This document shows positions 44,701-56,784 of a DNA stretch of 64,000 nucleotides, in pieces. Each line of letters begins with the position of its first letter. Position 1 is the stretch's first letter. This DNA is from Nephrocerus scutellatus. Its lineage: Eukaryota > Arthropoda > Insecta > Diptera > Pipunculidae. The stretch lies in assembly GCA_947095585.1 (NCBI GenBank), contig OX352763.1:44628010-44692009 (forward strand), in the 5' to 3' direction. The notes under the pieces are model-generated. The model was given only the letters and a program-made list of their open reading frames with translations. It did not search any database and was not told the origin of the DNA. The translations under genes were made by a program, and so were the position numbers.

Positions 44701-44874
44701 TGAATCTATGTTATATGTGATGTGAGAAAAAAATCTTGTTTTTCGAAAGCGTTCTCCTAGTGGGAGCAGCCAACTGTTTCTAACCAGATGTATTAATTCG
44801 TAAATTATGTGTTAGTTTGTTTGTTCAAACTAAAATATGGGCTTAAAATTGTTTTTGTTTTTTCTTTTTTTTTT

Positions 44875-44877
44875 CAG
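44875..44877 (+). other. Splice acceptor opening the leader exon of the VWA gene
   Basis: A long polypyrimidine tract (about 44850-44874) ends in CAG, followed by ATCGCTACAAAG. This predicts a 5'-untranslated part of 161 bases before the ATG at 45039. The donor exon lies upstream and is not identified. Confidence 0.65.
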
Positions 44878-45038
44878 ATCGCTACAAAGTGACGCAATAT
44901 GCCACAGAATACAAAATAAGAACAATAAAATAACCGTAAAAAATAACTAAGCAATAAGACAAAAAGTACAGCCAATACAAAAATTTAAAAATCAAAAGGT
45001 TAAAGGCTTTAAAAAGATTAAGAAATCTCATTTTTAAA

Positions 45039-48000
45039 ATGTTTACGGAAAATGCAAGTAGTTGTTTCAAACCACACCTGCGGTTAACAACATTGTTCGT
45101 CATCTACATAGTAGTATTGACATTTTCAGCGGCTGTGCAAGTTAGTGCTGATTATGATGCAGAAGACACAGGCTACTACAACAGCGATATGGTCTCAAAC
45201 GACGAAGTGTTCGATCCGGCCCATCTACAACAAGAAGTCGAATCAAGACAGACTTTAGAAAACCACAATACACCATCATACTATACCAATGCAGATGAAG
45301 ATGAGATAATGACGCATGTGTCACAAATGAAAATTGGTATAGGAATGAATAAAATTCCGATTGACGATCACAGTCCAAAGGACCCTACAGAGGAAATTGC
45401 GACGAATGCTGATGATATAACTAGTGGTGGAACAGTCGGATCATTTAATAATGATGCCTTTTCAAGACAAATGTTCCCGACAACAATAATTCCCGAATAT
45501 GTTCGCAAACTCAAAACTGATATCTTTGCAGCGACTGTAGGAAAAAGCGGTAACGTAAAAGTAGCGCTCGCGGATTCCTACAATGACGAAAACCACCATA
45601 GCTCAATAGGAGGAAAGAATGAGTCGGGAGTAATCATCCCTTTTGTTATGAAATCAAATGTTCTCTACAATGAGAACGAAGACAACAAACTAAATGACCA
45701 ATCAATGCCGTTGGCTCGTAAAAAACATCATCAACAATTGGAGAACAGTTTTAACATAAGCATCGATGAGGACTACTATGAAGATTCACCAGAGATTATT
45801 GAACAACTCAATGCTGCAAGTCTACTGGGTACAACGACCACAATGAGTACCACATCGATAACAAATGCTGCTGCTGCAGCATCTACTACAACGACGATTA
45901 ATCCAACCCACATTTCGACAACCATATTACCATTTGCAGCTACAATAACAACTGTATCACATCCAACAATACAACTGCCTTCTATTGGTCGCTCCAAACA
46001 GGGCAAACAAATATATATCACACGCAGAAAACTACTACCACACGAACAGTTGCGCAATTACATTGAGGATGCTTACATCAGAATGCCACTGGCGGTAATT
46101 GTAGATCCTTCACCGGATTCCCTGGAGAAAACGAAAGCGTTATGGCGTGATGCACTCAGATCAAATTTTGCCATTAAAATCGTTTTAGTGGCGATAAATG
46201 CCTCAGGTATGTTTCATTGTTCGCGGGTCGACCCCTCGGCTGTCTTCATGGGCAGTAGACACAAGGTACGTAGTCTCATTCACATCTACTTATCTATTCG
46301 ATGAGTAGACGGCTCATTGTAGGCACTTTGGCGCTTCCTGCTAAATGTGCATTTTAAACAATTTCTCGGATTGCATACTACAAATATCAAATAACGAAAA
46401 TGTAAATTGACAAGTAGTTATTTTTCTAGTACATCGGCTCAAGCCTAACCTTATAATTATTGGTTTATATTTATAGAAAACTAGCGGAAATACCCTTCGT
46501 TTTCCGGCCGCCCCATCCCACTGACCCCCACCCAACTGGCCACCTGTCTGCTGACCCTTTACCAACTGACCCCCCTCTAATAATCGACTACCTCCGCCAG
46601 CCCAGGAAACTATAGAATTGATACTAATATCTGTAAAAACAACAAACATACTTTCAAATTTATATTATATTATAATCATATTTAGGCGCGGCGACAGACC
46701 AAGGCTGTCCAGGGCCTAGCTTATCGTGACCATTTGTGTTGTTCATGTACATATTTCACACAAATGGAAGCGACCTACAATTTAATGCCGTATCCGAACG
46801 GCAAATTGGATAGCTTTCCGTGACAAGTAATTACTCTCGGATTGTTTGTCAGGCATTTGAGGTGGGACCGTGAAAAATACTTTTGGTGTTCGAACCACGA
46901 ACTTCCTGCTCAAAAGTCCATGCACTTATCCACTGAGACACGGCGCCCTCCAAACCCACCAAAAAGTTTTTTTTTGGTGAAAATATGATTACGATTCTAT
47001 CCACAAATCAGTGAAGCATCCTAAAAATTTAATTGACAACTTGGTCTAACCAACGTTTTTCTAATCCTTCTGAATGAATCAAATATGCGTTTGTTTCAAT
47101 GATGACCTCCTCTTTAGAGTCAAATCTCTTTTCAAATAAGAGTTTTGAAAAAGTAATTTGTATAGATGTACACAAAGCTGTAATAATAACATTTTTCCTT
47201 TAAATAAGAAGCAATGATTAGTATAGTACAATTACATGATACTATGATACTAATAGTTGAGCCTCTTTTATTTATGATTAAGGAATTTACAAATATTATA
47301 ATTTTGAAATTGATAAAAAATGTTTTTGATTGTCTAGGAATTCCTGCAGCGTACAGTTTCAACAACACGCGTCAATTCCTTGCAGGTCTGAATAGCATCA
47401 AGGAGAGTTCTGGAGGTAATGCATTTGTAGGGGTTGTACACGCCTCCGAATTGGTGCCATACGATAGTGCTGTATTTATATCGACAGCGTCAATTCCAGT
47501 CCACACCGAACTAGTCCAAGATGCCGCAATAACGCTGCTCAAGAAGCGTATACGGGTTTGTTGAAATAATGCAATTTTTGTTATCGATGATTTCAACAAA
47601 ATCTATTCTCTCTATCTTCTTTATCCTAACATAGCTGTACCTTATTTGGTACGGCGAAAAGTCTATCAGTGAGAATGAAACGCAGGAGGCTGTCGGCGGA
47701 ATACTTGGTGAAGTTGCTGTCAGGTCAGGAGGTGAAATTCTTCACGTCGTGGGTATCGAGAACTCTCGGGAGATCGAACGAAACACAGTGAGTTGAGAGT
47801 GGAGACGTTAACTAAATAAAAGTATCTAATTTACTCTTGTAAACAGATACTTTACTGAAATTAACAAAAAAAAAAACTAAAGGAGAAGGCAATAATAAAA
47901 GGGGGAAAACGCTAAGCAATTATGAAAAACATCTTAATTGCAGTTGCAATTATCACAATCATATCTCGACAGAGAAAATTTATGCCTTCTTCTGTTAGCA

Positions 48001-51000
48001 AAACCAGTTTTTTATTTACATTTGATGCATTATTTATTTACATCTTCGAGGGTGGGGGAGGGGCTAAATATCTTGATAGCTCTATTCTATCTAATGGTCC
48101 TACCTTCTATTTAATTTACTAATTTAAATAATGATATCTAGGTTTGATATGAAAATCAAACGTTGTTAATTTTTGTATGCAGTTGCCTCGCAATTTATTT
48201 CTAACTGCACTATAAAACTTTCAATGAAAATCACAAGATCACGCAAGAGGCATTAATCTCACTAGATTATAGAAAGTACAAGAGAACAAATTCTCTCAAG
48301 CGATAAATCTTTCGAAACGATTTTGCATAACCAAAGGTAACTTGACTCCCACCTTGCTTTGCACAATGCAAGCAACATTTTTCTAAGGACATTGTTCCAG
48401 ATTTTATATGGTTAATACAATTCGAAAAACTAGGTCAAAAATCATATGGAGACTTGCTAGTGCTGCAACTGCTTTTGTTACAGCCCAAGTATACAATTAC
48501 CAAGTGTCAGTGTCAGTCAGTCAGTCAGTGAGACAAAACAAATATTTTACAAAAATATGATTTTCATCTTCAGAGTGTTTTTTATCGAAAAATTAAGCAA
48601 TCTACGGAGTTCACAATTGCTTTATTATGACATTTTTTAAATATGTTATAATTTATAATCTACCTTTTGAATTAAGTAAATTTGTTGCGCATAATTGCCA
48701 CAAGGACTTATCTTATGAACTGTAAAACAAAACTGAAATTCGACCTTTTTAAAGAAATCATCTATATACTAATTGACCCTGTTAGTCACGCACGCGCACC
48801 ATTGTGAACCTAAAACCGTGATTACATTTCAGTATACAAATTCTGGTTCACAAATTTAAAAAAAGGGCATATACCATCATTGGAATAATGGGAATAATGG
48901 CATACATTTCAGGAACACTTAAATGAAATTGAGAAGTATTTCCGTTGTAAGACAATTGACAATAAATTTAAAAAAACTGCGCGCCGTTTATTTGTACAAC
49001 GGGTTGCGGCCACACTTGATATTTTATAACTTAATGGATCTCCAACTTATTATGGATATTTATACAAGTAGCCTTTTATTAAAAAAAAAAAAATAGACGC
49101 TTTTAATAACAAACAGAGAAAAAAATAGTTTTAAATGTATACAGGGTTTTTTAACATCAAACAATATATCGACCGAATCCAAAAACAATGGAATCGACAC
49201 TAATATTTTAATATTAAACTAATATAAAAAGTGGTTTTTGTTTGGTGGAAATATGCCTTTTGTTTCTTCCATACATCAGTGAAGCATCCTGAAAAAAGCG
49301 GCGGCATCTACGTTGCTATCGCGAAACAATACTTACTTTACTCTACTCTACTACGCCTACGCGACATCGCGTGCGGTTCCTGGCAATGAGCTTCAGCTCT
49401 CTCCAACTCTTCCCCAATTGCCGTGACTCCTCCTCAACTCTTTTGCGCCATGTATTTCTCGGACGACCCATTCATTCTGAGATAACGGATTCTATTGCAT
49501 TGCTTAGTTTGCTATGGAACTGTTGCCTTTTCGGAGTGTATGACCAATCCACTACCACTTGCGTCGTTGGATGGTTGTGCCTATTGGTTCCTGACCCATT
49601 CTCTTGTAAAGATGTTCGTTAGAGATACGGTTAGGCCAGAAAACCCTTAAGATGTTCCGTAGGCACCTATTGACGAACGTTTGTAATCTTTTTGTGATAG
49701 TAGCGGTCACCTTCCAAGTGCTGCACCCATACAACAGCACAGATTCAACATTTGAACGGAACAGTCGCAGCTTGGTGTTGAAGCTGATCGCATTGCTTCA
49801 CCATATCAAGGACATCTTTCCAAACACTGATGTTTGGCGATTCAATACTCCATATATATTGGAAACTCTCTACTCTCTCTACCGGTTGTCTAGCAATTTT
49901 AAGTTGAGTTACTGAGATAGTGCAGAGATTGATGATTTTTTTTGGCAGTATTATTTTTCATTGGGCGCCGTGGATAAGTGGATAGGAGCATGGGCTGCTA
50001 AGCAGGGGGTTCATGGTTCGAATCCCAGTAACACCAAAGTATTTTTCACGGTGTCCCACCTCTCGCGAAAGTTTGACAAACGTCCGAGAGTAATAACTTG
50101 TCACTGAAAGCTTCTCAATTCGCCGTTCGGATCCGGCATTTAATTGTAGGTCCCTCCATTTGTGTGCAAAAATATGCATGCTCAACACAAATGGTTGCGA
50201 GAAGTCAGGCCTTGGACCGCATGGTCTGTCGTGCCGATATTATTATTATTCTTCAAACCCGCAACATTTGCTTCTCTTTCCACATTGGTTGTCATTTGGT
50301 GTAGCACCATAATCCTGTGTGAGAGTAAACAAACGTCGTCAGCGTAGTCCAGATGTTTGAGTTGAGATGTAAGAGTCTAACGAATTTCTTCGTTTCCAGA
50401 AGATAACGCAGCGCGAAGCACATCGCTAATCACCAACAAAAACAAAGGATAAAGTATAAAGTTGATATTCGCTGCTTCCTCTGCTTCTGAGGCCAGGTTT
50501 TTAATATAATTACGTTTGTCACGTCTTACACTATCCTGCACTTCTGTCATTTTCTTTGATACAGGGACTCAAGCTCGATCCTCGCTGCTTTTGGGGTATC
50601 TACAATACGCTTCCATTCCTTGCGATAAATGATCCCTTAATTGCTGGCGTACTGAGGGGATCTTTAGCCGGTCGATGTTATACCTAGGTATTCGGATGAT
50701 ATTACGGTATTACTTGACAGTATCTACCATAAGGTGGTGATCCCGTACCATAACCATGTCGGCTCCTCGTCTGTTTGGGACGTCTAAAAGACAGCTCCTA
50801 AAACGTCGGCTGATCGCCACATGGTCGATTTGGTTGGATGATGATTGCCTGTCAGTTGACACCCAGCTGACTTCGTGGCAGGTCTTATGCTCAAACATGG
50901 TGCCTCCTATGACAGGGTGGTTAGTGTTGCAGAAATCGACAAATCTGTCACCATTGTCATTTCGTTCGCCGAGGCCGTGCTTCCCAATCATATGTTTGAG

Positions 51001-52960
51001 TCCTTCATTGTCGTTGCCTACCTTGGCGTTCAAATCCCCCATAACGATGACGAAATCTCCGTTCGGCGTTGCGTTGAATACAGCGCTTAGCTGATTGTAG
51101 AAGTTGGCCTTTTCATTCTCAGTCGAGGGATTCGTTAGGCAGTAAAACTGTATGATCGTGACGCGTCGTACTCTAGTCCAAATCTGGCCGATAAGATCCT
51201 ATCACCATGTGGGTGCCAGGAAATTAGGTCTCTGCGTGCTGATGGCGTTAGCAGCAGACCCACTCCAGATTCATGGTTGCTTTATTGCTTTTCAAAATAT
51301 TCGCCTTTAAGATCAATACACTTTTGCATACGCTCAAACCATTTATCGAAACACTTTTTCCAGTCCGAACTTGGTAGTTCCAAAACATGGTTTTTGAACG
51401 CTTGAACCATTTCTTCAGGCGATAAAAATCGTTATCCACGCATCTTATCTTTGATTGTTGGGAACAGGAAGAAGTCATTGGGTGCCAAGTCGGGGCTGTA
51501 AGGCGGATGACCCATCAATTCGATCGTTTGAGTGCTCGCATTATCGTAATGCAAAATGATTCTCTGTTTTGGGTTGCTTTGTTGTTGAAAACCTCAGGCA
51601 AACAAAGGGTGGGTCGTATACCCAGATGAATTCACTGTCTGTTGATTTTCAAGAGCCACATGACCGGTTTTCGTGAAGAAGCACTCTTATTTGCTTCCCA
51701 ACGCTCAAAGCTCGCACAACTTTTGTTGGATTTTCTTCGAATTTTCTTTTCGGTTCATACGCAAATATCCATGATCCGTCACAACAAGTTTTCACAATAT
51801 TCTGTCATTTCGCGTTTTCATAAATTAGTTCAGAGCAGTCAAAGAGTTCTCAAGAAAAATGCTCGTGTTTCTTATTTGCTCAGAGTATGAGCGTGCTCTA
51901 AGTGACCTGTTACGATCTTGTATACGTTTTTGGAAGTACCTTCAACGAACTTTTCAAGCATTTGGCGGCACCATCGATGCCTCTATTCCCCGATAAGTCA
52001 CATGACGATCCTCTTCAATCAGTTTTCTCACAGCATCGACATTTTCTGGCACAACAGCTGTTTTTACCCTAGAGGCGATAATACATTGACGGAGTATTTA
52101 TTAGGACGAGAGATAAGGAACAAATAAGGGTATTTTCGGAATGATTTGCAATGTCAGGTATTCGTGTAGGCTCATTTACAACCTGAGTAAGATGATTAAA
52201 CTCAACGAATCACTCAACACATTTACCTTCGGCTGTTGTCTGGCCAGAATGGCAATCCACCCAGAATTATGTACATGGAAATCGCCCGCAATAACGATTT
52301 CATTTTTACGATGTTTTGTGACAATTCTTAAGATTGAATCAGACATTGCATCAAACTCCTCTGAGTTGAAACACTGTCTAAGTGGGGACTCCTGTAAAGG
52401 AAACAGTAGCGGATGTTGCGCTCTTATTGGCGAGCATCACGAACCCTCCTGGTGGATAAATTTTGGATCGAATATACAAGCAATTTGACAATTCAAATTT
52501 TTAGCTATTTTTTCGCAAACTTCAATTTGTTTGCATATTTTATTTTAATATTTTCCACAAGGGGCGCTTACTCTACAAACAAATTTTACAAACGTCAATA
52601 TAATTAATACACAACGTTATTTATCTACTTTTTACAGCTCACACTAGTCGCTGAAGCATATCATGGATCACATGAAGTTGAAATCCCAGTCGATACAACG
52701 CTATCAAGTTTGCACATAAAAATTGATTCACCAGTTAGAACGGCGACATTGGAAACTCCAAATGGTGGTTAGTTGAAAACACAAAGAAATTTATAAGAAT
52801 TAATATGAGACAAAAAAAGTTATGCTGAAGAGAAAACATTCAATGGGGCTTAGCATTTTCAGGGAGATCTGTCAAAAACAAATTTATAGCCGTTACTTTA
52901 CCACCAGAGTGCACCACTGTGCATGTGAATGTATTTGAACTTCGCTTACAGTCTGTTTAA
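45039..52960 (+). CDS. Secreted VWA-domain protein, hemicentin-like (5 coding exons)
   Basis: Predicted coding exons are 45039-46206, 47338-47555, 47635-47787, 52638-52767 and 52863-52960. They sum to 1767 bases, giving 588 residues plus TAA. All junctions have GT/AG and keep frame. The start context is AAAATG. Residues 13-37 form a hydrophobic signal peptide with probable cleavage after VSA. Residues 38-260 are acidic and low complexity. Residues 263-305 are Thr/Ala-rich and probably O-glycosylated. From about 350 a VWA-like fold begins: LAVIVDPSPD, then FAIKIVLVAIN, AFVGVVHASELVPYD, RLYLIWYG and GGEILHV. It is followed by a beta-sandwich-like end (EVEIPVDTTLSSLHIKIDSPVRTATLETPNG) resembling the segment after the VWA domain of hemicentin and VWA7. 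The metal-binding DxSxS motif reads DPSPD, so it is altered. Function is unknown; an extracellular matrix or adhesion role is inference. Confidence 0.85.
46470..47040 (+). repeat. Repeat family A copy in intron 1, split by a SINE
   Basis: CTAGCGGAAATACCCTTCGTTTTCCGGCCGCCCCATCCCACTGACCCCC and AACTATAGAATTGATACTAATAT match family A. After the SINE, AGTGAAGCATCC (about 47010) recurs at 49279 in a related copy. The copy lies wholly inside the 1131-bp first coding intron. Confidence 0.65.
46690..46948 (-). mobile_element. tRNA-derived SINE, minus strand, in intron 1
   Basis: On the plus strand it reads GGCGCGGCGACAGACCAAGG ... CACAAATGGAAGCGACCTACAATTTAATGCCGTATCC ... TTTTGGTGTTCGAACC ... CTTATCCACTGAGACACGGCGCCC. 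The B-box region has a 7-bp deletion. It is inserted in repeat family A. Confidence 0.85.
47790..49140. other. Left part of intron 3, no gene recognised
   Basis: AT-rich intronic DNA with a short CAGT microsatellite at about 48506-48532. The conserved-looking exons stop at 47787 and resume at 52638. Confidence 0.5.
49150..49330. repeat. Repeat family A fragment in intron 3
   Basis: AATGGAATCGACACTAATATTTTAATATTAAAC and CATCAGTGAAGCATCCTGAAAA match words at 380-400 and about 46615-47025. Confidence 0.55.
49335..51245 (-). pseudogene. LINE with craniofacial-development-protein-2-like endonuclease, split by a SINE
   Basis: Minus strand. The endonuclease at 51060-50710 shows MGDLNAKVGND, GKHGLGERNDNGDRFVDFC, NQIDHVAISRRFR and a final DHHLMV. 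A decayed RT follows (50650-50260, with DDVCLLSHTI-like sequence at about 50345). The C-terminal LLYGCSTWKVTATITKRLQTFVNRCLRNILRVFWPNRISNEHLYKRMGQEPI is at 49740-49570. A 3' end of GTAG/GTAAA-type repeats lies near 49340. Many stops. A SINE interrupts it at 49963-50250. The element is antisense to the host gene. Confidence 0.8.
49963..50250 (+). mobile_element. tRNA-derived SINE inserted in an intronic LINE
   Basis: Starts GGGCGCCGTGGATAAGTGG (the A-box region is shortened by a deletion of CTCAG-like bases). The B-box GGTTCGAATCCC is intact. The body is as in other copies and the tail is ATATTATTATTATT. Flanks TTATTTTTCA (49951-49960) and TTATTCTTCA (about 50245) look like a 10-bp target duplication with one mismatch. 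Confidence 0.9.
51262..52085 (-). pseudogene. mariner-type transposase remnant, antisense in intron 3
   Basis: Minus strand. The N-terminal region AVVPENVDAVRKLIEEDRHVTYRGIEAS is at 52060-51970. The first Asp region reads CDGSWIFAYEPKRKFEENPTKVV near 51780-51700, with Gly in place of the usual Glu. Then come LHYDNASTQTIELMGHPPYSPDLAPNDFFLFPTIKDKM (about 51560-51440) and a C-terminus SSDWKKCFDKWFERMQKCIDLKGEYF (51375-51290). A 12-residue deletion shortens the usual spacing between the second and third Asp. Several stops. Terminal repeats not identified. Confidence 0.85.
52100..52470 (-). pseudogene. LINE endonuclease fragment, antisense in intron 3
   Basis: Minus-strand frame: QCFNSEEFDAMSDSILRIVTKHRKNEIVIAGDFHVHNSGWI. 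The GDFxxHxxxW stretch is the catalytic core of Jockey-type AP endonucleases. No RT is attached; the mariner remnant abuts the other side. Confidence 0.65.
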
Positions 52961-53277
52961 GTGTAAAAATTTAATGGCAAACAGACAATCTACAAAAATG
53001 TAGATTTATTATTATAATTAATTTTAATTTATAGCTTTACAATGGAACGTTTTAATTTTTACGAATATTTATTTTTTCGCACCCTTATTATTGTTATATC
53101 TATATTTATATTTTACGTGTATGTATACATTTATGTAAAAAATCAGTTGAAAATATTATAAAAAATATAAATATAATATGTAATTTGATCAGTTAGAAGT
53201 GTTCGTTATGTCTAACAATAACCGCTAATAACTCCTTTAACCGTAGTACAAAAAATCGTAATGCTAATAAACAATCA

Positions 53278-53283
53278 AATAAA
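53278..53283 (+). terminator. Polyadenylation signal of the VWA gene
   Basis: AATAAA, with another AATAAA at about 53265. It is followed within 20-30 bases by a T/G-rich stretch (TTTGTTTTCTGTTTTT). It gives a 3'-untranslated region of about 340 bases after the TAA at 52960. Confidence 0.65.
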
Positions 53284-53299
53284 ATTGTGCTTTACAGCC

Positions 53300-53560
53300 A
53301 TCTTTGTTTTCTGTTTTTAACGCAATTTTTCTACTAAATTGTATCTATAATACTAACAATTAAAAAAAAATCACCGTAAAATTTAAATGTACGTCCGTCC
53401 AGTGGTTCTTTCATGTATTGAAATATGTTTTTAGTCAAAATTTCACACAGCGCACATTGGGCTTAATTTTTAATTTGCTGTAGCTTTATTTGTTTTGTAC
53501 CGTAAAAACGTATAACTCTAACCAAACCAAGAATTTAAAAATCGACCTTGATTCATAATT
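53300..53560. other. Intergenic stretch, nothing recognised
   Basis: AT-rich spacer after the 3' end of the VWA gene. Confidence 0.4.
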
Positions 53561-53569
53561 ATCTAAAGT

Positions 53570-53775
53570 TTGTCATGACAAGGAATTGTTGGCCACGTAT
53601 GTGAGGAAGGATGATACCAGAGACTACAATGACGTGATACATGCGTTTGCGCGATGTTGACATCGTGAAGAGAATCAAGTGTGGTAAAGTCTGGTTGGTC
53701 GTATGAGCGAAGAGGATCTGGCTTGGAAAGTGCTTTGTGATCAGAACGGACGCCAGTTGTAGAGTCAAAAATTAT
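53570..53775 (+). pseudogene. LINE C-terminal fragment
   Basis: DVDIVKRIKCGKVWL, then a shift to RMSEEDLAWKVLCDQNGRQL, resembles the RRIKxxRLRWLGHVxRM tail of RTE/CR1-type LINE polyproteins. A frame on the opposite strand is a shadow. Confidence 0.55.
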
Positions 53776-53814
53776 GATGATAATGATGAAAATCTTATAA
53801 ATTTAGTTCACGAA

Positions 53815-54000
53815 TTTAAAAAACAATATTTTAATCTTCTAACGCCTCAATACATTTGCTCCATCGTTGGATAACAGCTGCTATTCTCGATTTATATTTA
53901 GAAACATCAAGCTGTTTAATAAACTAGTCTACTGCACTGATGACCTATTTATTTGAAAATGCTCTAGCCACCAAAACACTTTCAAATTTCTTTGATTAAA
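53815..54000 (-). pseudogene. Possible mariner transposase C-terminus
   Basis: Minus-strand words FDVSKYKSRIAAVIQRWSKCIEAL resemble the end of mariner transposases (WxxRWxKCI). The catalytic part is not recognisable. Confidence 0.3.
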
Positions 54001-54109
54001 TTAGTTGATAGTCACATGGGGCCCTATTTCATCTTCATTCGTCGGCCTGTCTGCACCACTTTATAACGAGTTAAATTCAACTATGACCAGAAACTGAGAA
54101 AAAAAAATT

Positions 54110-54910
54110 TTAATGTCCCAAAGGAAGCAAGAATTTTTGGTCGTTCGTGAAACGAATAAAAAATACTGCCTCGTCATCATTTCCAATAACCTACCTACCG
54201 ACAAGGCCAACCTACTTCCTATACGTTTCGCAGCTAGCTCAACGCAACCAGATTGCGCGTTGTCACCGCCTGTACTTGCAAAGATTCGAAAGCTACTCGC
54301 CAAGTAGCTAGAGTATTACATGATGTCAACATTCATAAATCTGCTGGGCCTGATGGAATTCCCGCAATAGTTTTGAAGTTGGCATTGCCACTGAGCAGGC
54401 TTTTCCATTTGTTTTTTTTTGTTTGTTTCTGGAATCTTCCCAAGAAGTAGGAAAACAGCCTTTATCCAGCGTGTTCCCAAAAAAGGCGAACCGTCATATT
54501 TTTCCATGTACCATCCCATAGCGCTAACATCCGTAATTTCTAAGATCATTGAAACGCTAAGTAATCGTGTAATCTTATGAAATACCTTGAATCTCGTGAA
54601 ATTCTTAGCAACCAATTGTACGGTTTTTAAAGGCAAAATTCTACAGGTGATCTTATGGCTGTCTCCCTAAACAATGGAACCAGCCTATTTACAAATTTTG
54701 TGAAAGCAAAGTTTTTGCACTCGATATTTTTAAGACATTTGACCGAGTCTGCCATCAGGCTCTTTTGTCGAAAATTAATGCCTGTGGAATTGATAAGAAC
54801 CTGCTTGATTGGACTAGTAACTACCTTTCTCAGAGTTTAATCCAAGTTATATTGGATGGTTTCAAATCCATACCGCATAAGCTCCGGTGTCATCAAGCCT
54901 CTTAGGTATA
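54110..54910 (+). pseudogene. Decayed LINE reverse transcriptase (family of 41.5-43.3 kb)
   Basis: Shows DKANLLPIRFAASSTQPDCALSPPVLAKI, TRQVARVLHDVNIHKSAGPDGIPAIVLKL, a PKKGEPS-like stretch (54485), then FKSIPHKL near 54870. Frames change repeatedly. The same blocks occur in better condition on the minus strand at 42.4-43.2 kb. Confidence 0.8.
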
Positions 54911-54984
54911 TCTGCCCTAATCGAGAATGACGTGAATGTTCGACAGAATAGCCGTATTGATTAAATCACGCGAACCAATCAAGC

Positions 54985-55600
<616 letters not shown>

Positions 55601-55604
55601 TTTT

Positions 55605-56775
55605 TTTTAATTCTCTATATTTACTTGCGTGCCCGTAGCTGGCTGGCTGGTCAGATTTTCTGATCAATTTTTAACCCACTTTCTAAAGCCTGATTTTATT
55701 GAAATTTTGCACACATGTATATTTCCGGTAACAAAACTTTCTATTAACTTCAGAGAGATCGGGCTGCAGGATCGGGGGCTCCCGTACAAATTTTTCCATT
55801 TATCATACTAGAATGATTGTGCAGCGCTGCTTGCTTTACGTTTGTAGTTCTTTTGTTGTTGTATTGCAGCAGAGTATAGAGAATTAGAGATATCAAGAGG
55901 AAGTAGAACAAATAATTTCATACAAAACTGAATGGTTCCCAATTGAAATGTGTTGTACACTCAGTTGTGTGAGTGCATTCTTAATATGTGTTTTGTACAA
56001 TATTACGACTATATGAAGAACTGGTTACGCACTCACATTGCTTTACAGCTTAACTCAACTCAAAAGAAAGAATTTTTTAAAAAAATGTACCCGACTTTCT
56101 TCAAATTTTTTACACGGGTGTACCTCCGATAGACAACAATTTTTGTAAATATTTTGGAGACCATACACAATTTTTAAAAAAATTAATTTTATACACGTGT
56201 GTATCTCCGATGGACAACACTTATTTTCAAAAATTTACAGACGCCGGGCCCTGGGGTCCTATCGTGGGGCCTCATGCATATTTAAAATAAAAAATAACCC
56301 GATGTTGGTAAAATTGTATACACATGTGTATCTCCGATTGACAAAATTTTTTGGACATTTTTTGAGCGAATGGGGCCCAAATTAGCCCGATCTTCTCGAA
56401 ATTTTAAATATATTTTATCCCGGTGGACAAAAGTTTTTGTAAATTTTTGGAGCGAATGGGCCCTGAGGCCCGGGGGCGGAGCCATACATTTTTTTTTAAA
56501 TTAGCCCGATTTACTTTAAATTTTATACATATGTGTATCTCCTATAGACCGAACTTTTTGTGAAAATTTTTGAGTTTTTGATTTGAATTTTTTTCCCATG
56601 CAAATTTTTTTTACACATGTGTATCTTCGGTGAAAACAGTTTTTGAAAAAAAATTGAGGTGAAGGGGGATCTTATATTAATTTTTTCAAATTAACCCAGT
56701 TCAAACTTTGCACACATATGTATCTCCTATTAGAGAATTTACATGAAAGTTTTTAATTTTTATGGGTTGTTTTTT
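55605..56775 (-). repeat. CATGTG modular repeat family, long inverse copy
   Basis: Right module at 55608 (AATTCTCTATATTTACTTGCGTGCCCG). A non-core insert lies at about 55800-56060. Core units contain CACACGTGTGTATCTCCGATGGACAACAC-like words between 56085 and 56660. The left module is ATATGTATCTCCTATTAGAGAATTTACATGAAAG, then TAATTTTTATGGGTTG. It is adjacent to the preceding copy in the same orientation. Confidence 0.85.
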
Positions 56776-56784
56776 TGCCTAACA

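Noticed and set aside
46207..46304. Extension of exon 1 past 46206 to a stop at 46304
   Set aside because: Joining the GT at 46207 to the AG before 47338 keeps frame and continues the VWA-like fold, so the extension is intronic; a short alternative isoform cannot be excluded.
49371..50340. Plus-strand frames in intron 3 as alternative exons of the VWA gene
   Set aside because: They are the antisense of LINE coding sequence and of the inserted SINE, and do not continue the VWA frame.
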